Shown here piece by piece: positions 1 to 5,432 of a stretch of DNA of 5,820 bases (its first letter is position 1; every line of letters begins with the position of its first letter). The stretch is from CAMPJU01 sp046566095 (lineage in GTDB: Bacteria; Pseudomonadota; Gammaproteobacteria; Xanthomonadales; Xanthomonadaceae). Where the stretch lies: positions 1-5,820 of the forward strand of contig JBKHXI010000175.1 of the NCBI GenBank assembly GCA_046566095.1. Reading direction: 5' to 3'. The position numbers and the translations under genes were made by a program. The notes beneath the pieces were generated by a model. It was not told the origin of the DNA. It searched no databases and saw only the letters and a list, made by a program, of their open reading frames with translations.

Positions 1-126
1 GGGCCGATGAACCGCGGCGTGGAGATCGAGGATGCGGTCGCCGACGGCCCGCAGTCGCGGGTCCGCCAGCAGGTGGCCAACGGCGTCGCGGTGCGGATGG
101 CGGTGCTGGAGGCGCTGCTGGCCTGA
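1..126 (+). CDS. pyrB: Aspartate carbamoyltransferase catalytic chain, C-terminal end (partial)
   Basis: Only the last 41 codons are in the window, reading in frame from base 1 to a TGA at 124-126. The visible residues begin GPMNRGVEIEDAVADGPQS and end with VANGVAVRMAVLEALLA. This matches my memory of the C-terminus of bacterial aspartate carbamoyltransferases of the Bacillus/Pseudomonas type, where a HPGPMNRGVEI-like loop near the carbamoyl-phosphate site is followed by a helix with NGVxVRMAVL. The enzyme condenses carbamoyl phosphate with aspartate, the first committed step of pyrimidine synthesis, in the cytosol. The active-site residues from the N-terminal domain lie outside the window. 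The gene converges on mgtE, with a palindromic repeat between them that may serve as a transcript end. The short fragment is distinctive, so the family call is fairly firm. Confidence 0.86.
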   Translation, partial: GPMNRGVEIEDAVADGPQSRVRQQVANGVAVRMAVLEALLA

Positions 127-162
127 GCGCAGCTGCGAGGCCGTGGGGAACGGGCACGAAGG

Positions 163-248
163 CTGTCATCCCGAGCGCAGCGAGGGATCTGCTGTTTTTC
201 CGGACAGGGTCGCGGAAAGCAGGTCCCTCGCTGCGCTCGGGACGACAG
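163..248. repeat. Long palindromic intergenic repeat, copy 1
   Basis: Two 31-base arms, 163-193 and 218-248, are reverse complements with two mismatches, and both mismatches would be G-U pairs in one of the two possible transcripts. The 24-base loop contains a run of five T at 195-199. The arm core is GTCATCCCGAGCGCAGCGAG on the left and ends TCGGGACGAC on the right. The 30-base arms of copy 2 are identical. It lies between the convergent pyrB and mgtE stops (36 bases after pyrB, 31 bases before the mgtE stop), so a transcript from either side could form the hairpin and be protected or terminated there. No transposase is nearby. I read it as a REP-like or miniature non-autonomous element; terminator activity is inference. 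Confidence 0.88.
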
Positions 249-265
249 GGCGGGGGGACGCCCTG
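246..265 (-). terminator. Short GC hairpin after mgtE (weak terminator candidate)
   Basis: A perfect 7-base inverted repeat (CAGGGCG at 246-252 and CGCCCTG at 259-265) encloses a 6-base loop. It starts 14 bases beyond the mgtE stop codon and overlaps the edge of palindromic repeat copy 1 by three bases. There is no T-tract after it in the mgtE direction, so it is not a classical intrinsic terminator. It may act together with the larger hairpin to stabilise the mRNA end, or be chance in GC-rich DNA. Confidence 0.25.
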
Positions 266-279
266 CGGAGCGGCCGCGG

Positions 280-1641
280 TCAGCGCAGCAGGATGACGGT
301 CGCCAGGCCCAGGAAGCTGAAGAACCCGATCACGTCGGTGACCGCGGTGACGACCACGGTACCGGCGACCGCCGGGTCGATGCGCAGCCGCCGCATGGTC
401 AGCGGCACCGCCACCCCGGCCAGCGCGGCCGAGCAGAAGTTGATCACCAGCGCGGCGGTGATCACCACCCCGAGCACCGGGTCGCCGAACCACAGCCAGG
501 CCACGAAGCCCACCAGCCCGCCGATCAGCAGGCCGTTGATCAGCGCCACGCGGATCTCCTTCCACAGCAGGATCCCGGCGTTGCTGGCGCCCACCTGGCC
601 CAGCGCCAGGCCGCGCACCATCAGGGTCAGCACCTGCACCGCGGCGTTGCCGCCGATGCCGGCGACGATCGGCATCAGCACCGCCAGCGCCACGATCTGC
701 TCGATGGTCGCCTCGAAGCGGCCGATCACGAACGCGGCCAGGAACGCGGTCGCCAGGTTGATGCCCAGCCAGACCACGCGGCCGCGCACCGCGCGCCGGA
801 TCGGCGAGAACAGGTCCTCGTCCTCGTCCAGGCCGGCCGCGCCCAGCGCCTGGTGCTCGGCCTGCTCGCGGATGATGTCGACCACGTCGTCGATGGTGAT
901 GCGGCCGAGCAGCACGTTGCCCTCGTCCACGACCGGCGCGGACACCCAGTCGTGGTCGGAGAACTGGCGCGCCACCTCCTCGGCCGACTCGTCCACGCGC
1001 AGCGCGGTCAGGCTGTCGTCGATCAGCTTGTTGACCGGGGTGGAGGGCTCGCTGGTCACCAGGTCCTGCAGCGCCACCCAGCCGAGCAGCTGGTGGCGGC
1101 GGCTGACCACGTACAGGTGGTCGGTGTGTTCGGGCAGTTCGCCGCGCAGGCGCAGGTAGCGCAGGACGACGTCGACGGTGGTGTCGGCGCGGACCGTCAC
1201 CACGTCCGGGTTCATCAGCCGCCCGGCGGTGTCCTCGGGGTAGGACAGGGCCTGCTCCAGGCGCTCGCGGTTCTCGCGGTCCATCGACTTGAGGACCTCG
1301 TCGATGACCGTGTCCGGCAGGTCCTCGACCAGGTCGGCGAGGTCGTCGATGTCCAGGTCCTCGACCGCCGCGACGATCTCGTCCGGGTCCATCTCGGCCA
1401 GCAGGCTCTCGCGGACCTCGTCGCCGACGTGGACCAGCACCTCGCCGTCGTCCTCGGCGTCGACCAGGCCCCAGACGATGGTGCGCTTGGCCGGCGGCAG
1501 CGATTCGAGCAGGTTGCCGATCTCGGCCGGCGACAGGGTGTTGACCAGCCGCCGCACCGGGCCCAGGCGGCCGCTGTCGAGCGCGTCCGACAGCAGGCGC
1601 AGCTGGCGCGCGGTCTTGTCGTGGCGGACGGCATCGGCCAT
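280..1641 (-). CDS. mgtE: Magnesium transporter/channel MgtE
   Basis: This is a 453-residue inner-membrane Mg2+ channel, close to the roughly 450 residues usual for the family. An acidic helical MgtE-N domain covers about residues 15-135, rich in Asp/Glu (for example MDPDEIVAAVEDLDIDDL at 84-101). It is followed by two CBS domains (about 143-200 and 205-262) and five hydrophobic segments (about 288-453). Known pore-family motifs are present: LMPIVAGIGGNAAVQ at 322-336 and TDVIGFFSFLGLA in the last helix. Asp436 in that helix is in the place of the pore Asp432 of the Thermus thermophilus protein. In the family, Mg2+ bound between the N and CBS domains closes the channel. I chose the ATG at 1641 because GGAG lies 6 bases before it. 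An in-frame ATG at 1668 and GTG at 1677 would add 9 or 12 residues (MSRMRSPVPERR) but have poor ribosome-binding sites. The gene follows ptsI on the same strand after a 288-base gap. Confidence 0.95.
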   Translation of the reverse strand: MADAVRHDKTARQLRLLSDALDSGRLGPVRRLVNTLSPAEIGNLLESLPPAKRTIVWGLVDAEDDGEVLVHVGDEVRESLLAEMDPDEIVAAVEDLDIDDLADLVEDLPDTVIDEVLKSMDRENRERLEQALSYPEDTAGRLMNPDVVTVRADTTVDVVLRYLRLRGELPEHTDHLYVVSRRHQLLGWVALQDLVTSEPSTPVNKLIDDSLTALRVDESAEEVARQFSDHDWVSAPVVDEGNVLLGRITIDDVVDIIREQAEHQALGAAGLDEDEDLFSPIRRAVRGRVVWLGINLATAFLAAFVIGRFEATIEQIVALAVLMPIVAGIGGNAAVQVLTLMVRGLALGQVGASNAGILLWKEIRVALINGLLIGGLVGFVAWLWFGDPVLGVVITAALVINFCSAALAGVAVPLTMRRLRIDPAVAGTVVVTAVTDVIGFFSFLGLATVILLR

Positions 1642-1647
1642 GCGGCG

Positions 1648-1651
1648 CTCC
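1648..1651 (-). promoter_or_regulatory. Ribosome-binding site choosing the mgtE start
   Basis: Read on the minus strand, GGAG is followed by CGCCGC and the ATG at 1641, a good 6-base spacing. The upstream in-frame candidates at 1668 and 1677 have no comparable purine-rich motif, so this site decides the start call. Confidence 0.6.
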
Positions 1652-1707
1652 GGGACGGGCGACCGCATCCGCGACACGACGGATGCGACCGGGGATCAGG
1701 CGTTCAT

Positions 1708-1725
1708 GCGGGCATTATCGCCCGC
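1708..1725 (-). promoter_or_regulatory. Possible mgtE promoter: GATAAT box inside a perfect dyad
   Basis: On the minus strand the sequence is GCGGGC-GATAAT-GCCCGC, a perfect 6-base inverted repeat whose centre (1714-1719) matches the sigma-70 -10 consensus at five of six positions. It is one of the few AT-rich spots in the gap. A convincing -35 is lacking: with an 18-base spacer the -35 position falls at the edge of the heptamer array, on TTCCCC. Transcription would start near 1707, leaving about 66 bases of leader before the mgtE ATG. That is too short for an M-box Mg2+ riboswitch. The dyad could be an operator masking the -10 box, or a simple GC hairpin. Promoter function is inference. Confidence 0.38.
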
Positions 1726-1731
1726 GGGGGC

Positions 1732-1801
1732 GGGAATGGGGAATCGGGAATCGGGAATCGGGAGTGGGGAGTGGGGAGTGGGGAGTGGGGAGTGGGGAAT
1801 C
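1732..1801 (+). repeat. Tandem array of ten G-rich heptamers (GGGARTS)
   Basis: Ten uninterrupted 7-base units are present. In order they are one GGGAATG, three GGGAATC, five GGGAGTG and one GGGAATC. The blocks of identical units suggest growth by slippage. Every unit supplies a GGG run with a 4-base spacer, so the + strand can form G-quadruplexes and the minus strand is C-rich. It lies between the putative mgtE promoter (7 bases away) and palindromic repeat copy 2 (8 bases away). From memory, similar GGGAATC/GGGAATG arrays occur in intergenic DNA of Xanthomonas relatives; I did not verify this. Confidence 0.95.
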
Positions 1802-1809
1802 GGAAGGAA

Positions 1810-1891
1810 TGTCATCCCGAGCGCAGCGAGGGATCTGCTGTCCGTCGTGAGGGGCGCGGAAAGCAGGTCCCTCGCTGCGCTCGGGACGACA
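1810..1891. repeat. Long palindromic intergenic repeat, copy 2
   Basis: Arms of 30 bases at 1810-1839 and 1862-1891 enclose a 22-base loop. Each arm is identical in sequence and orientation to the matching arm of copy 1; the loops differ except for a shared GCGGAA just before the right arm. The element lies 38 bases beyond the ptsI stop on the minus strand, and it also sits upstream of mgtE. It could therefore form the 3' end of the pts transcript and separate it from mgtE, which is inference. There is no T-tract of a normal intrinsic terminator. Confidence 0.88.
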
Positions 1892-1929
1892 GGGGAGGGC
1901 GTTGCTTGGGAACTGTCGGTGGCTGCCGG

Positions 1930-3663
1930 CTACGGCTGCCGCCGGTCGTTTGCCCACTGCGCCAGCCACCGGGCGATTCCGGCATGGTCGCGGGCGCGCA
2001 GCAGCGAAGGCGCGCGGGCGCGCAGGCGCGCCAGGTCGCAGTGGCGGATCGCCTGGCGGACCTCGAGCAGGGTGGCCGGGTGCATGCTGAACTCCTCCAG
2101 CCCCAGCGCCAGCAGCAGCGGCGCGAGCATCGGGTCGGAGGCCATTTCGCCGCAGACGGCGACCGGCCTGCGGTGCCGCCCGCCGACGGCGATCACCCGG
2201 CGCAGCACCTGCAGCACCGCCGGGTGCAGGGGCGTGTAGAGCTCGCCGAGCGCGTCGTTGTTGCGGTCGGCGGCCAGCAGGTACTGCACCAGGTCGTTGG
2301 TGCCGATCGACAGGAAGTCCACCAGGTCGATGAAGCCGGGCAGGGCGATCGCCGCGGCCGGCACCTCGATCATCGCGCCGAGCGGCACGCTTTCCGCGAC
2401 CTCGTGGCCGGCACCGCGCAGTTCGCCGACGATCCGGTCCAGCATCCGGCGCACGGCCAGGACCTCGCCGCGGTGGCTGACCATCGGCACCAGCACCCGC
2501 ACCGGGCCGTAGCCGGAGGCGCGCACGATCGCGCGCAGCTGGGTCTCCAGCAGCGCGGGCCGCGTCAGCGACAGGCGCACGCCGCGCACGCCGAGCGCCG
2601 GGTTCGGCTCGTCGGCGAGCGCCAGCCCGGTGCGGTCGGCCTTGTCCGCGCCCAGGTCGAGGGTGCGGATGGTGACGGTGCGCCCGGTCATGCCCAGCAC
2701 CAGGTCGCGGTAGCTGCGGAACTGGCTGTCCTCGTCGGGCAGCACGCTGCCTTCCAGGAACAGGAATTCGGTGCGGTACAGGCCGACGCCGGCCGCGCCC
2801 AGCGCGTGCGCCTCGGCGACGTCCTCGCGCGATTCGGCGTTGGCCCACAGCCTGATGTCCACGCCGTCCACGGTGCGGGTCGGTTCGCGCCGCAGGCGGT
2901 TGAGCTGGCGCTGCTCGCGGCGCTGCTCGCGGATGTTGGCGCGGTGCCGGCGCAGGTCCGCGGCACTGGGCTCGAGCACCACCAGGCCGCTGCCGCCGTC
3001 GACCGCCAGCACGTCGCCGTCGTTGACCCGCTGCAGCAGGTAGGCCACGCCGGTGACCAGCGGCAGGTGCAGGCTGCGCGCCAGGATCGCGCTGTGCGAC
3101 AGCGCGCTGCCGCCGCTGGTGACCACCGCCATCACCCCCTGCGCCTGCAGCTGCGCCAGCTCGGCGGGGGCGACGCTGTCGGTCACCAGGATCTCGCCGG
3201 CCACCCCCTGCAGCTCGGCCTCGCGCCGGTGCAGCGCGGCGTGGATCCGGCCGACGACCTGGTCGATGTCGTCCAGGCGGCTGCGCAGGTAGGCGTCGTC
3301 CATGCCCTCGAACACCGCGGCCAGCCGGTCGCGCTGCACCCGCAACGCGTAGTCGGCGCTGTAGCGCTGCTCGCGGATCAGGCCGTCCAGGCCGTGCAGC
3401 AGCTCGGGGTCGTCGAGCAGCAGCGCGTGCAGGTCGAGGAACTCGCCGATCTCCTGCGCCAGCGCGCCGTGCAGGCGCCGGCGCAGGCCGTGCATTTCCT
3501 CGCGCACGCTGGCGATGGCCGCGTGCAGCCGCGACAGCTCGCCCTCGACCTCCTCCGGCGCGATGGTCTGCTCGACCACCTCGAGCGCGTGCGGCAGCCG
3601 CACCCGCGCGCTGCCGAGCGCACTGCCGCGCGAGGCCCCCTGGCCCTGGAATTCCTGCCTCAT
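1930..3663 (-). CDS. ptsI: PTS enzyme I (PEP-protein phosphotransferase)
   Basis: The 577-residue cytosolic enzyme takes phosphate from phosphoenolpyruvate and passes it to HPr; the length is close to the 575 of E. coli. The N-terminal HPr-binding and phosphohistidine part covers about residues 1-225, with the phospho-acceptor His190 in GGSALSHSAILARS. The C-terminal PEP-binding barrel follows. It keeps Arg297 (GLYRTEFLF), Arg333, Glu433 (MIEVPAAA), Asn456/Asp457 (SIGTNDLVQY), Arg467 and the proton-donor Cys504 (VAVCGEMASDP). These correspond to E. coli His189, Arg296, Arg332, Glu431, Asp455, Arg465 and Cys502. There is no N-terminal GAF domain, so it is the general enzyme I and not the nitrogen-type PtsP. 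The ATG at 3663 gives the expected N-terminus (MRQEFQGQGASRG). It has only a weak GGCGGG-like ribosome-binding site and starts 34 bases after ptsH, so it is likely in the same operon. Confidence 0.97.
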   Translation of the reverse strand: MRQEFQGQGASRGSALGSARVRLPHALEVVEQTIAPEEVEGELSRLHAAIASVREEMHGLRRRLHGALAQEIGEFLDLHALLLDDPELLHGLDGLIREQRYSADYALRVQRDRLAAVFEGMDDAYLRSRLDDIDQVVGRIHAALHRREAELQGVAGEILVTDSVAPAELAQLQAQGVMAVVTSGGSALSHSAILARSLHLPLVTGVAYLLQRVNDGDVLAVDGGSGLVVLEPSAADLRRHRANIREQRREQRQLNRLRREPTRTVDGVDIRLWANAESREDVAEAHALGAAGVGLYRTEFLFLEGSVLPDEDSQFRSYRDLVLGMTGRTVTIRTLDLGADKADRTGLALADEPNPALGVRGVRLSLTRPALLETQLRAIVRASGYGPVRVLVPMVSHRGEVLAVRRMLDRIVGELRGAGHEVAESVPLGAMIEVPAAAIALPGFIDLVDFLSIGTNDLVQYLLAADRNNDALGELYTPLHPAVLQVLRRVIAVGGRHRRPVAVCGEMASDPMLAPLLLALGLEEFSMHPATLLEVRQAIRHCDLARLRARAPSLLRARDHAGIARWLAQWANDRRQP

Positions 3664-3697
3664 GCCCGACCCGCCGCCCGCGGCCGCGCGCGCGGCA

Positions 3698-3982
3698 TCA
3701 GGCGTCCTCGTCGAAGCGTCGCCCGAACAGCGCGGCGACGGCGTCGGCGGCTTCGGCCGCGTCCTCGCCCTCGACCCGCAGCAGCACCGTGCTGCCCTGT
3801 CCGGCGGCCAGCAGCATCACCCCCATGATGCTCTTGGCGTTGACCTCGCGGCCGCGCGCGACCAGGGTCGCGTTGCAGCGGAAACCCGACAGCGCCTGCA
3901 CCAGCTTGGCGGTGGCGCGCGCGTGCAGGCCGAGCCGGTTGGCGACCCGCAGTTCGCGTTCGACCACCGTGGTGTCAGGCAT
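3698..3982 (-). CDS. ptsH: Phosphocarrier protein HPr
   Basis: The 94-residue cytosolic phosphocarrier receives phosphate from enzyme I on His20 (NRLGLHARATAKLV) and hands it to the EIIA encoded just upstream. The regulatory serine is conserved as Ser51 in VNAKSIMGVMLLA, matching Ser46 of classic HPr, the residue phosphorylated by HPr kinase; a kinase gene lies in the same cluster. The active-site loop reads HARAT where most sugar-PTS HPr proteins read HARPA, so the proline after His-Ala-Arg is missing. This variation is, from memory, common in proteobacterial HPr proteins that sit beside hprK. The start overlaps the end of the EIIA gene by 8 bases, indicating translational coupling. A GGAG lies 12 bases before the ATG, a rather long spacing. 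The C-terminal end is slightly longer and more acidic (FDEDA) than in many homologues. Confidence 0.96.
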   Translation of the reverse strand: MPDTTVVERELRVANRLGLHARATAKLVQALSGFRCNATLVARGREVNAKSIMGVMLLAAGQGSTVLLRVEGEDAAEAADAVAALFGRRFDEDA

Positions 3983-4367
3983 CGTCGTGGATCACTCCGT
4001 TGCGCGCGCCCGCCGCGGCCACCGCGGGCAGCTCGTCCAGTTCCAGTTCCGGGTAGTTCATCACCCGCAGCAGCATCGGCAGGCTGGCGGCCGATACCCG
4101 CCGCACCGGGGTCCCGATCCGCGCCAGCCGCGCCGCCAGGTTGCTGGGGGTGGCGCCGTACAGGTCGGTCAGCACCAGCACCCCCTGGCCGCCGTCGACC
4201 CGGCGCAGCGCCGCGCTGGCCCGCGGCAGCCACTCGTCCGGGTCGCCGTCGAACGGGACCTCCAACGCCTCGGCCTTCAGCGGCAGCTGCCGCAGCAGCC
4301 GGGTCGCCACCGCCAGCAGCGCGCTGCCGATGCCTTCATGGGTGATAAGCAGGACGCCGACGGCCAT
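3975..4367 (-). CDS. PTS EIIA component, mannose (AgaF/ManX) family, stand-alone
   Basis: The 130-residue protein is a single EIIA domain of the mannose class. The phospho-acceptor is His10 in LLITHEGIGSALL, and the second family motif is LTDLYGATPSN at 66-76, whose Asp68 sits near the active histidine in the fold. A third motif, SLPMLLRVMNY at 96-105, is also typical, though the family often has Asn where Ser95 or Ser96 stands here. There is no linker or EIIB domain as in ManX of E. coli, and no EIIB, EIIC or EIID gene is nearby. It therefore probably ends a regulatory phosphorelay instead of feeding a sugar porter. Its phosphorylation state is likely set by PEP through enzyme I and HPr; its target is unknown from the sequence. 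No Shine-Dalgarno motif is visible before the ATG at 4367, but the ATG gives the expected N-terminus. Confidence 0.93.
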   Translation of the reverse strand: MAVGVLLITHEGIGSALLAVATRLLRQLPLKAEALEVPFDGDPDEWLPRASAALRRVDGGQGVLVLTDLYGATPSNLAARLARIGTPVRRVSAASLPMLLRVMNYPELELDELPAVAAAGARNGVIHDDA

Positions 4368-4402
4368 GGTGGAAACTTAACAGAGCCGACGGTGGATTGG
4401 AG
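4367..4402 (-). promoter_or_regulatory. Weak extended -10-like sequence at the EIIA start
   Basis: On the minus strand, TGTTAAGTT (4374-4382) resembles an extended -10 element: the TG is in place, but only three of six hexamer positions match, including the key A and final T. It lies 6 bases before the EIIA ATG, so transcription would begin at the ATG itself and give a leaderless mRNA, consistent with the absent Shine-Dalgarno motif. The -35 position (CTCCAA) is poor. It is the only AT-rich spot in the gap; I give it as a possibility only. Confidence 0.18.
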
Positions 4403-4434
4403 GATGGCCAGCGGCCCCGGGCCCCGTTCTCGCC

Positions 4435-4534
4435 CCCTGTCGTCCCGAGCGCAGCGAGGGACCTGCTTCTGTCGGCCGCTTCTCCCGGCCGCCGCACGAA
4501 AAGCAGGTCCCTCGTTACGCTCGGGACGACAGGG
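4435..4534. repeat. Long palindromic intergenic repeat, copy 3
   Basis: Arms of 34 bases at 4435-4468 and 4501-4534 match with two internal mismatches: the left arm has GCGCAGCG where the right arm has CGTTACGC instead of CGCTGCGC. The loop is 32 bases. Unlike copies 1 and 2, the left arm carries CGTCCC and GGGACC, making the outer parts of the arms fully symmetric. It begins 4 bases after the rapZ stop codon, exactly where an mRNA-stabilising or terminating hairpin would lie, and is 67 bases before the EIIA start. Whether it separates hprK-rapZ from EIIA-ptsH-ptsI in transcription cannot be told from the sequence. Confidence 0.88.
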
Positions 4535-4538
4535 AGGG

Positions 4539-5432
4539 TCAGTCGAGCTCGCGGTGGTGGGTGGCGACCTCGTCCCAGCCGGCCGCGCGGAAATGGGCGG
4601 CCAGGCGCTCGGCCAGGTAGACCGAGCGGTGCCGTCCGCCGCTGCAGCCGAAGGCCACGGTCACGTAGCTGCGGGTGTCCGACTGCAGCTTCGGCAGCCA
4701 GGTGTCGAGGAAGTCGGTGACCTGGCCGGCGTAGCGTTCGACGTCGGGATCGGCGTCCAGGTGCTCGCGCACGGCCGCGTCGCGGCCCGAGAGCGGGCGC
4801 AGCCGCGCGTCCCAGTGCGGGTTGGGCAGGGCGCGCACGTCGAACACGAAGTCGGCGTCGGGCGGCACCCCGCGCCGGTAGGCGAACGACTCGAACAGCA
4901 GCGACACCCCGGCGGCGTGGCCCAGGCCGAACTCGGTGATCACCCGGCGCCGCAGCTGGTGGACGTTGAGCTCGCTGGTGTCGACCACCACGTCGGCGAG
5001 CTGGCGCAGCGGCTTGAGCACCTGCCGTTCCAGCGCGATCGCGTCGGCCAGGGCCAGCCCGAGGTGGCTGAGCGGGTGCCGGCGGCGGGTGTCGGCGTAG
5101 CGCTTGAGCAGCACCTGCTCGCTGGTGTCGAAGAACACCAGGCGCGGGTCCAGGCCCATCGCGCCGACCGCCGACAGCCATTCGGGGATGTTGGCCAGGT
5201 CGCTGTGGCGGTTGCGCACGTCGACGCCGACCGCCAGCCGGGTATGGGTGGCGTCGTCGCTGGTCGCGCTGCGCACGAACTGCGGCAGCAGTTCGGCCGG
5301 CAGGTTGTCGACGCAGTAGAAGTCCAGGTCCTCGAGGGTGTTGAGCGCCACCGACTTGCCGGACCCGGACATGCCGCTGACCAGGATCAGCGTGGGGCCC
5401 GTTCCGGCGTGCTGGCCGATCTCTTCGCTCAT
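4539..5432 (-). CDS. rapZ: RapZ/YvcJ-family nucleotide-binding regulator
   Basis: The 297-residue cytosolic protein has a P-loop N-terminal domain with Walker A GMSGSGKS at 20-27 and the family motif DFYCVDNLPAELLP at 37-50. Other family segments are DTRRRHPLS (114-122), VDTSELNVHQL (150-160) and DVRALPNPHWD (198-208). The C-terminal domain contains FGCSGGRHRSVYLAE (261-275), matching the GCTGGKHRSVYIAE segment of E. coli RapZ. That protein binds the small RNAs GlmY and GlmZ and guides RNase E; the function in this lineage is not established from the sequence. The protein ends HHRELD and lacks the Lys-Arg-Lys tail that helps E. coli RapZ bind RNA. It has about 13 extra residues at the N-terminus compared with E. 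coli. The ATG overlaps the hprK stop (ATGA), so translation is coupled; a GGAG lies upstream within hprK. Confidence 0.95.
   Translation of the reverse strand: MSEEIGQHAGTGPTLILVSGMSGSGKSVALNTLEDLDFYCVDNLPAELLPQFVRSATSDDATHTRLAVGVDVRNRHSDLANIPEWLSAVGAMGLDPRLVFFDTSEQVLLKRYADTRRRHPLSHLGLALADAIALERQVLKPLRQLADVVVDTSELNVHQLRRRVITEFGLGHAAGVSLLFESFAYRRGVPPDADFVFDVRALPNPHWDARLRPLSGRDAAVREHLDADPDVERYAGQVTDFLDTWLPKLQSDTRSYVTVAFGCSGGRHRSVYLAERLAAHFRAAGWDEVATHHRELD

Noticed and set aside
128..137. Ten-base palindrome CGCAGCTGCG just after the pyrB stop
   Set aside because: It is short, has no T-tract, and is expected by chance in DNA of this composition.
163..248. Classical rho-independent terminator or CRISPR repeat
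   Set aside because: The T-run lies in the loop, not after the stem, and the copies are kilobases apart with no regular spacers.
32..1159. Open frames reading through the palindromic repeats and giving peptides such as CHPERSEGSA and SRSLAALGTTG
   Set aside because: These peptides are just the translated repeat arms. The same words appear at all three copies, and the frames have no other coding evidence.
1642..1720. M-box or other Mg2+ riboswitch before mgtE
   Set aside because: The likely leader is only about 66 bases and shows none of the stacked helices expected of an M-box.
1715..2848. A 377-codon minus-strand frame overlapping ptsI in another frame
   Set aside because: The product is Arg/Ala/Pro/Gly-rich low-complexity sequence and runs through the heptamer and palindromic repeats; ptsI in the other frame has full family motifs.
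853..3828. A 991-codon open frame on the + strand lying across mgtE and ptsI
   Set aside because: It is antisense to two genes whose proteins are recognised end to end. Its translation is rich in His, Gln, Ala and Val without domain features, as expected from the opposite strand of GC-rich codons.
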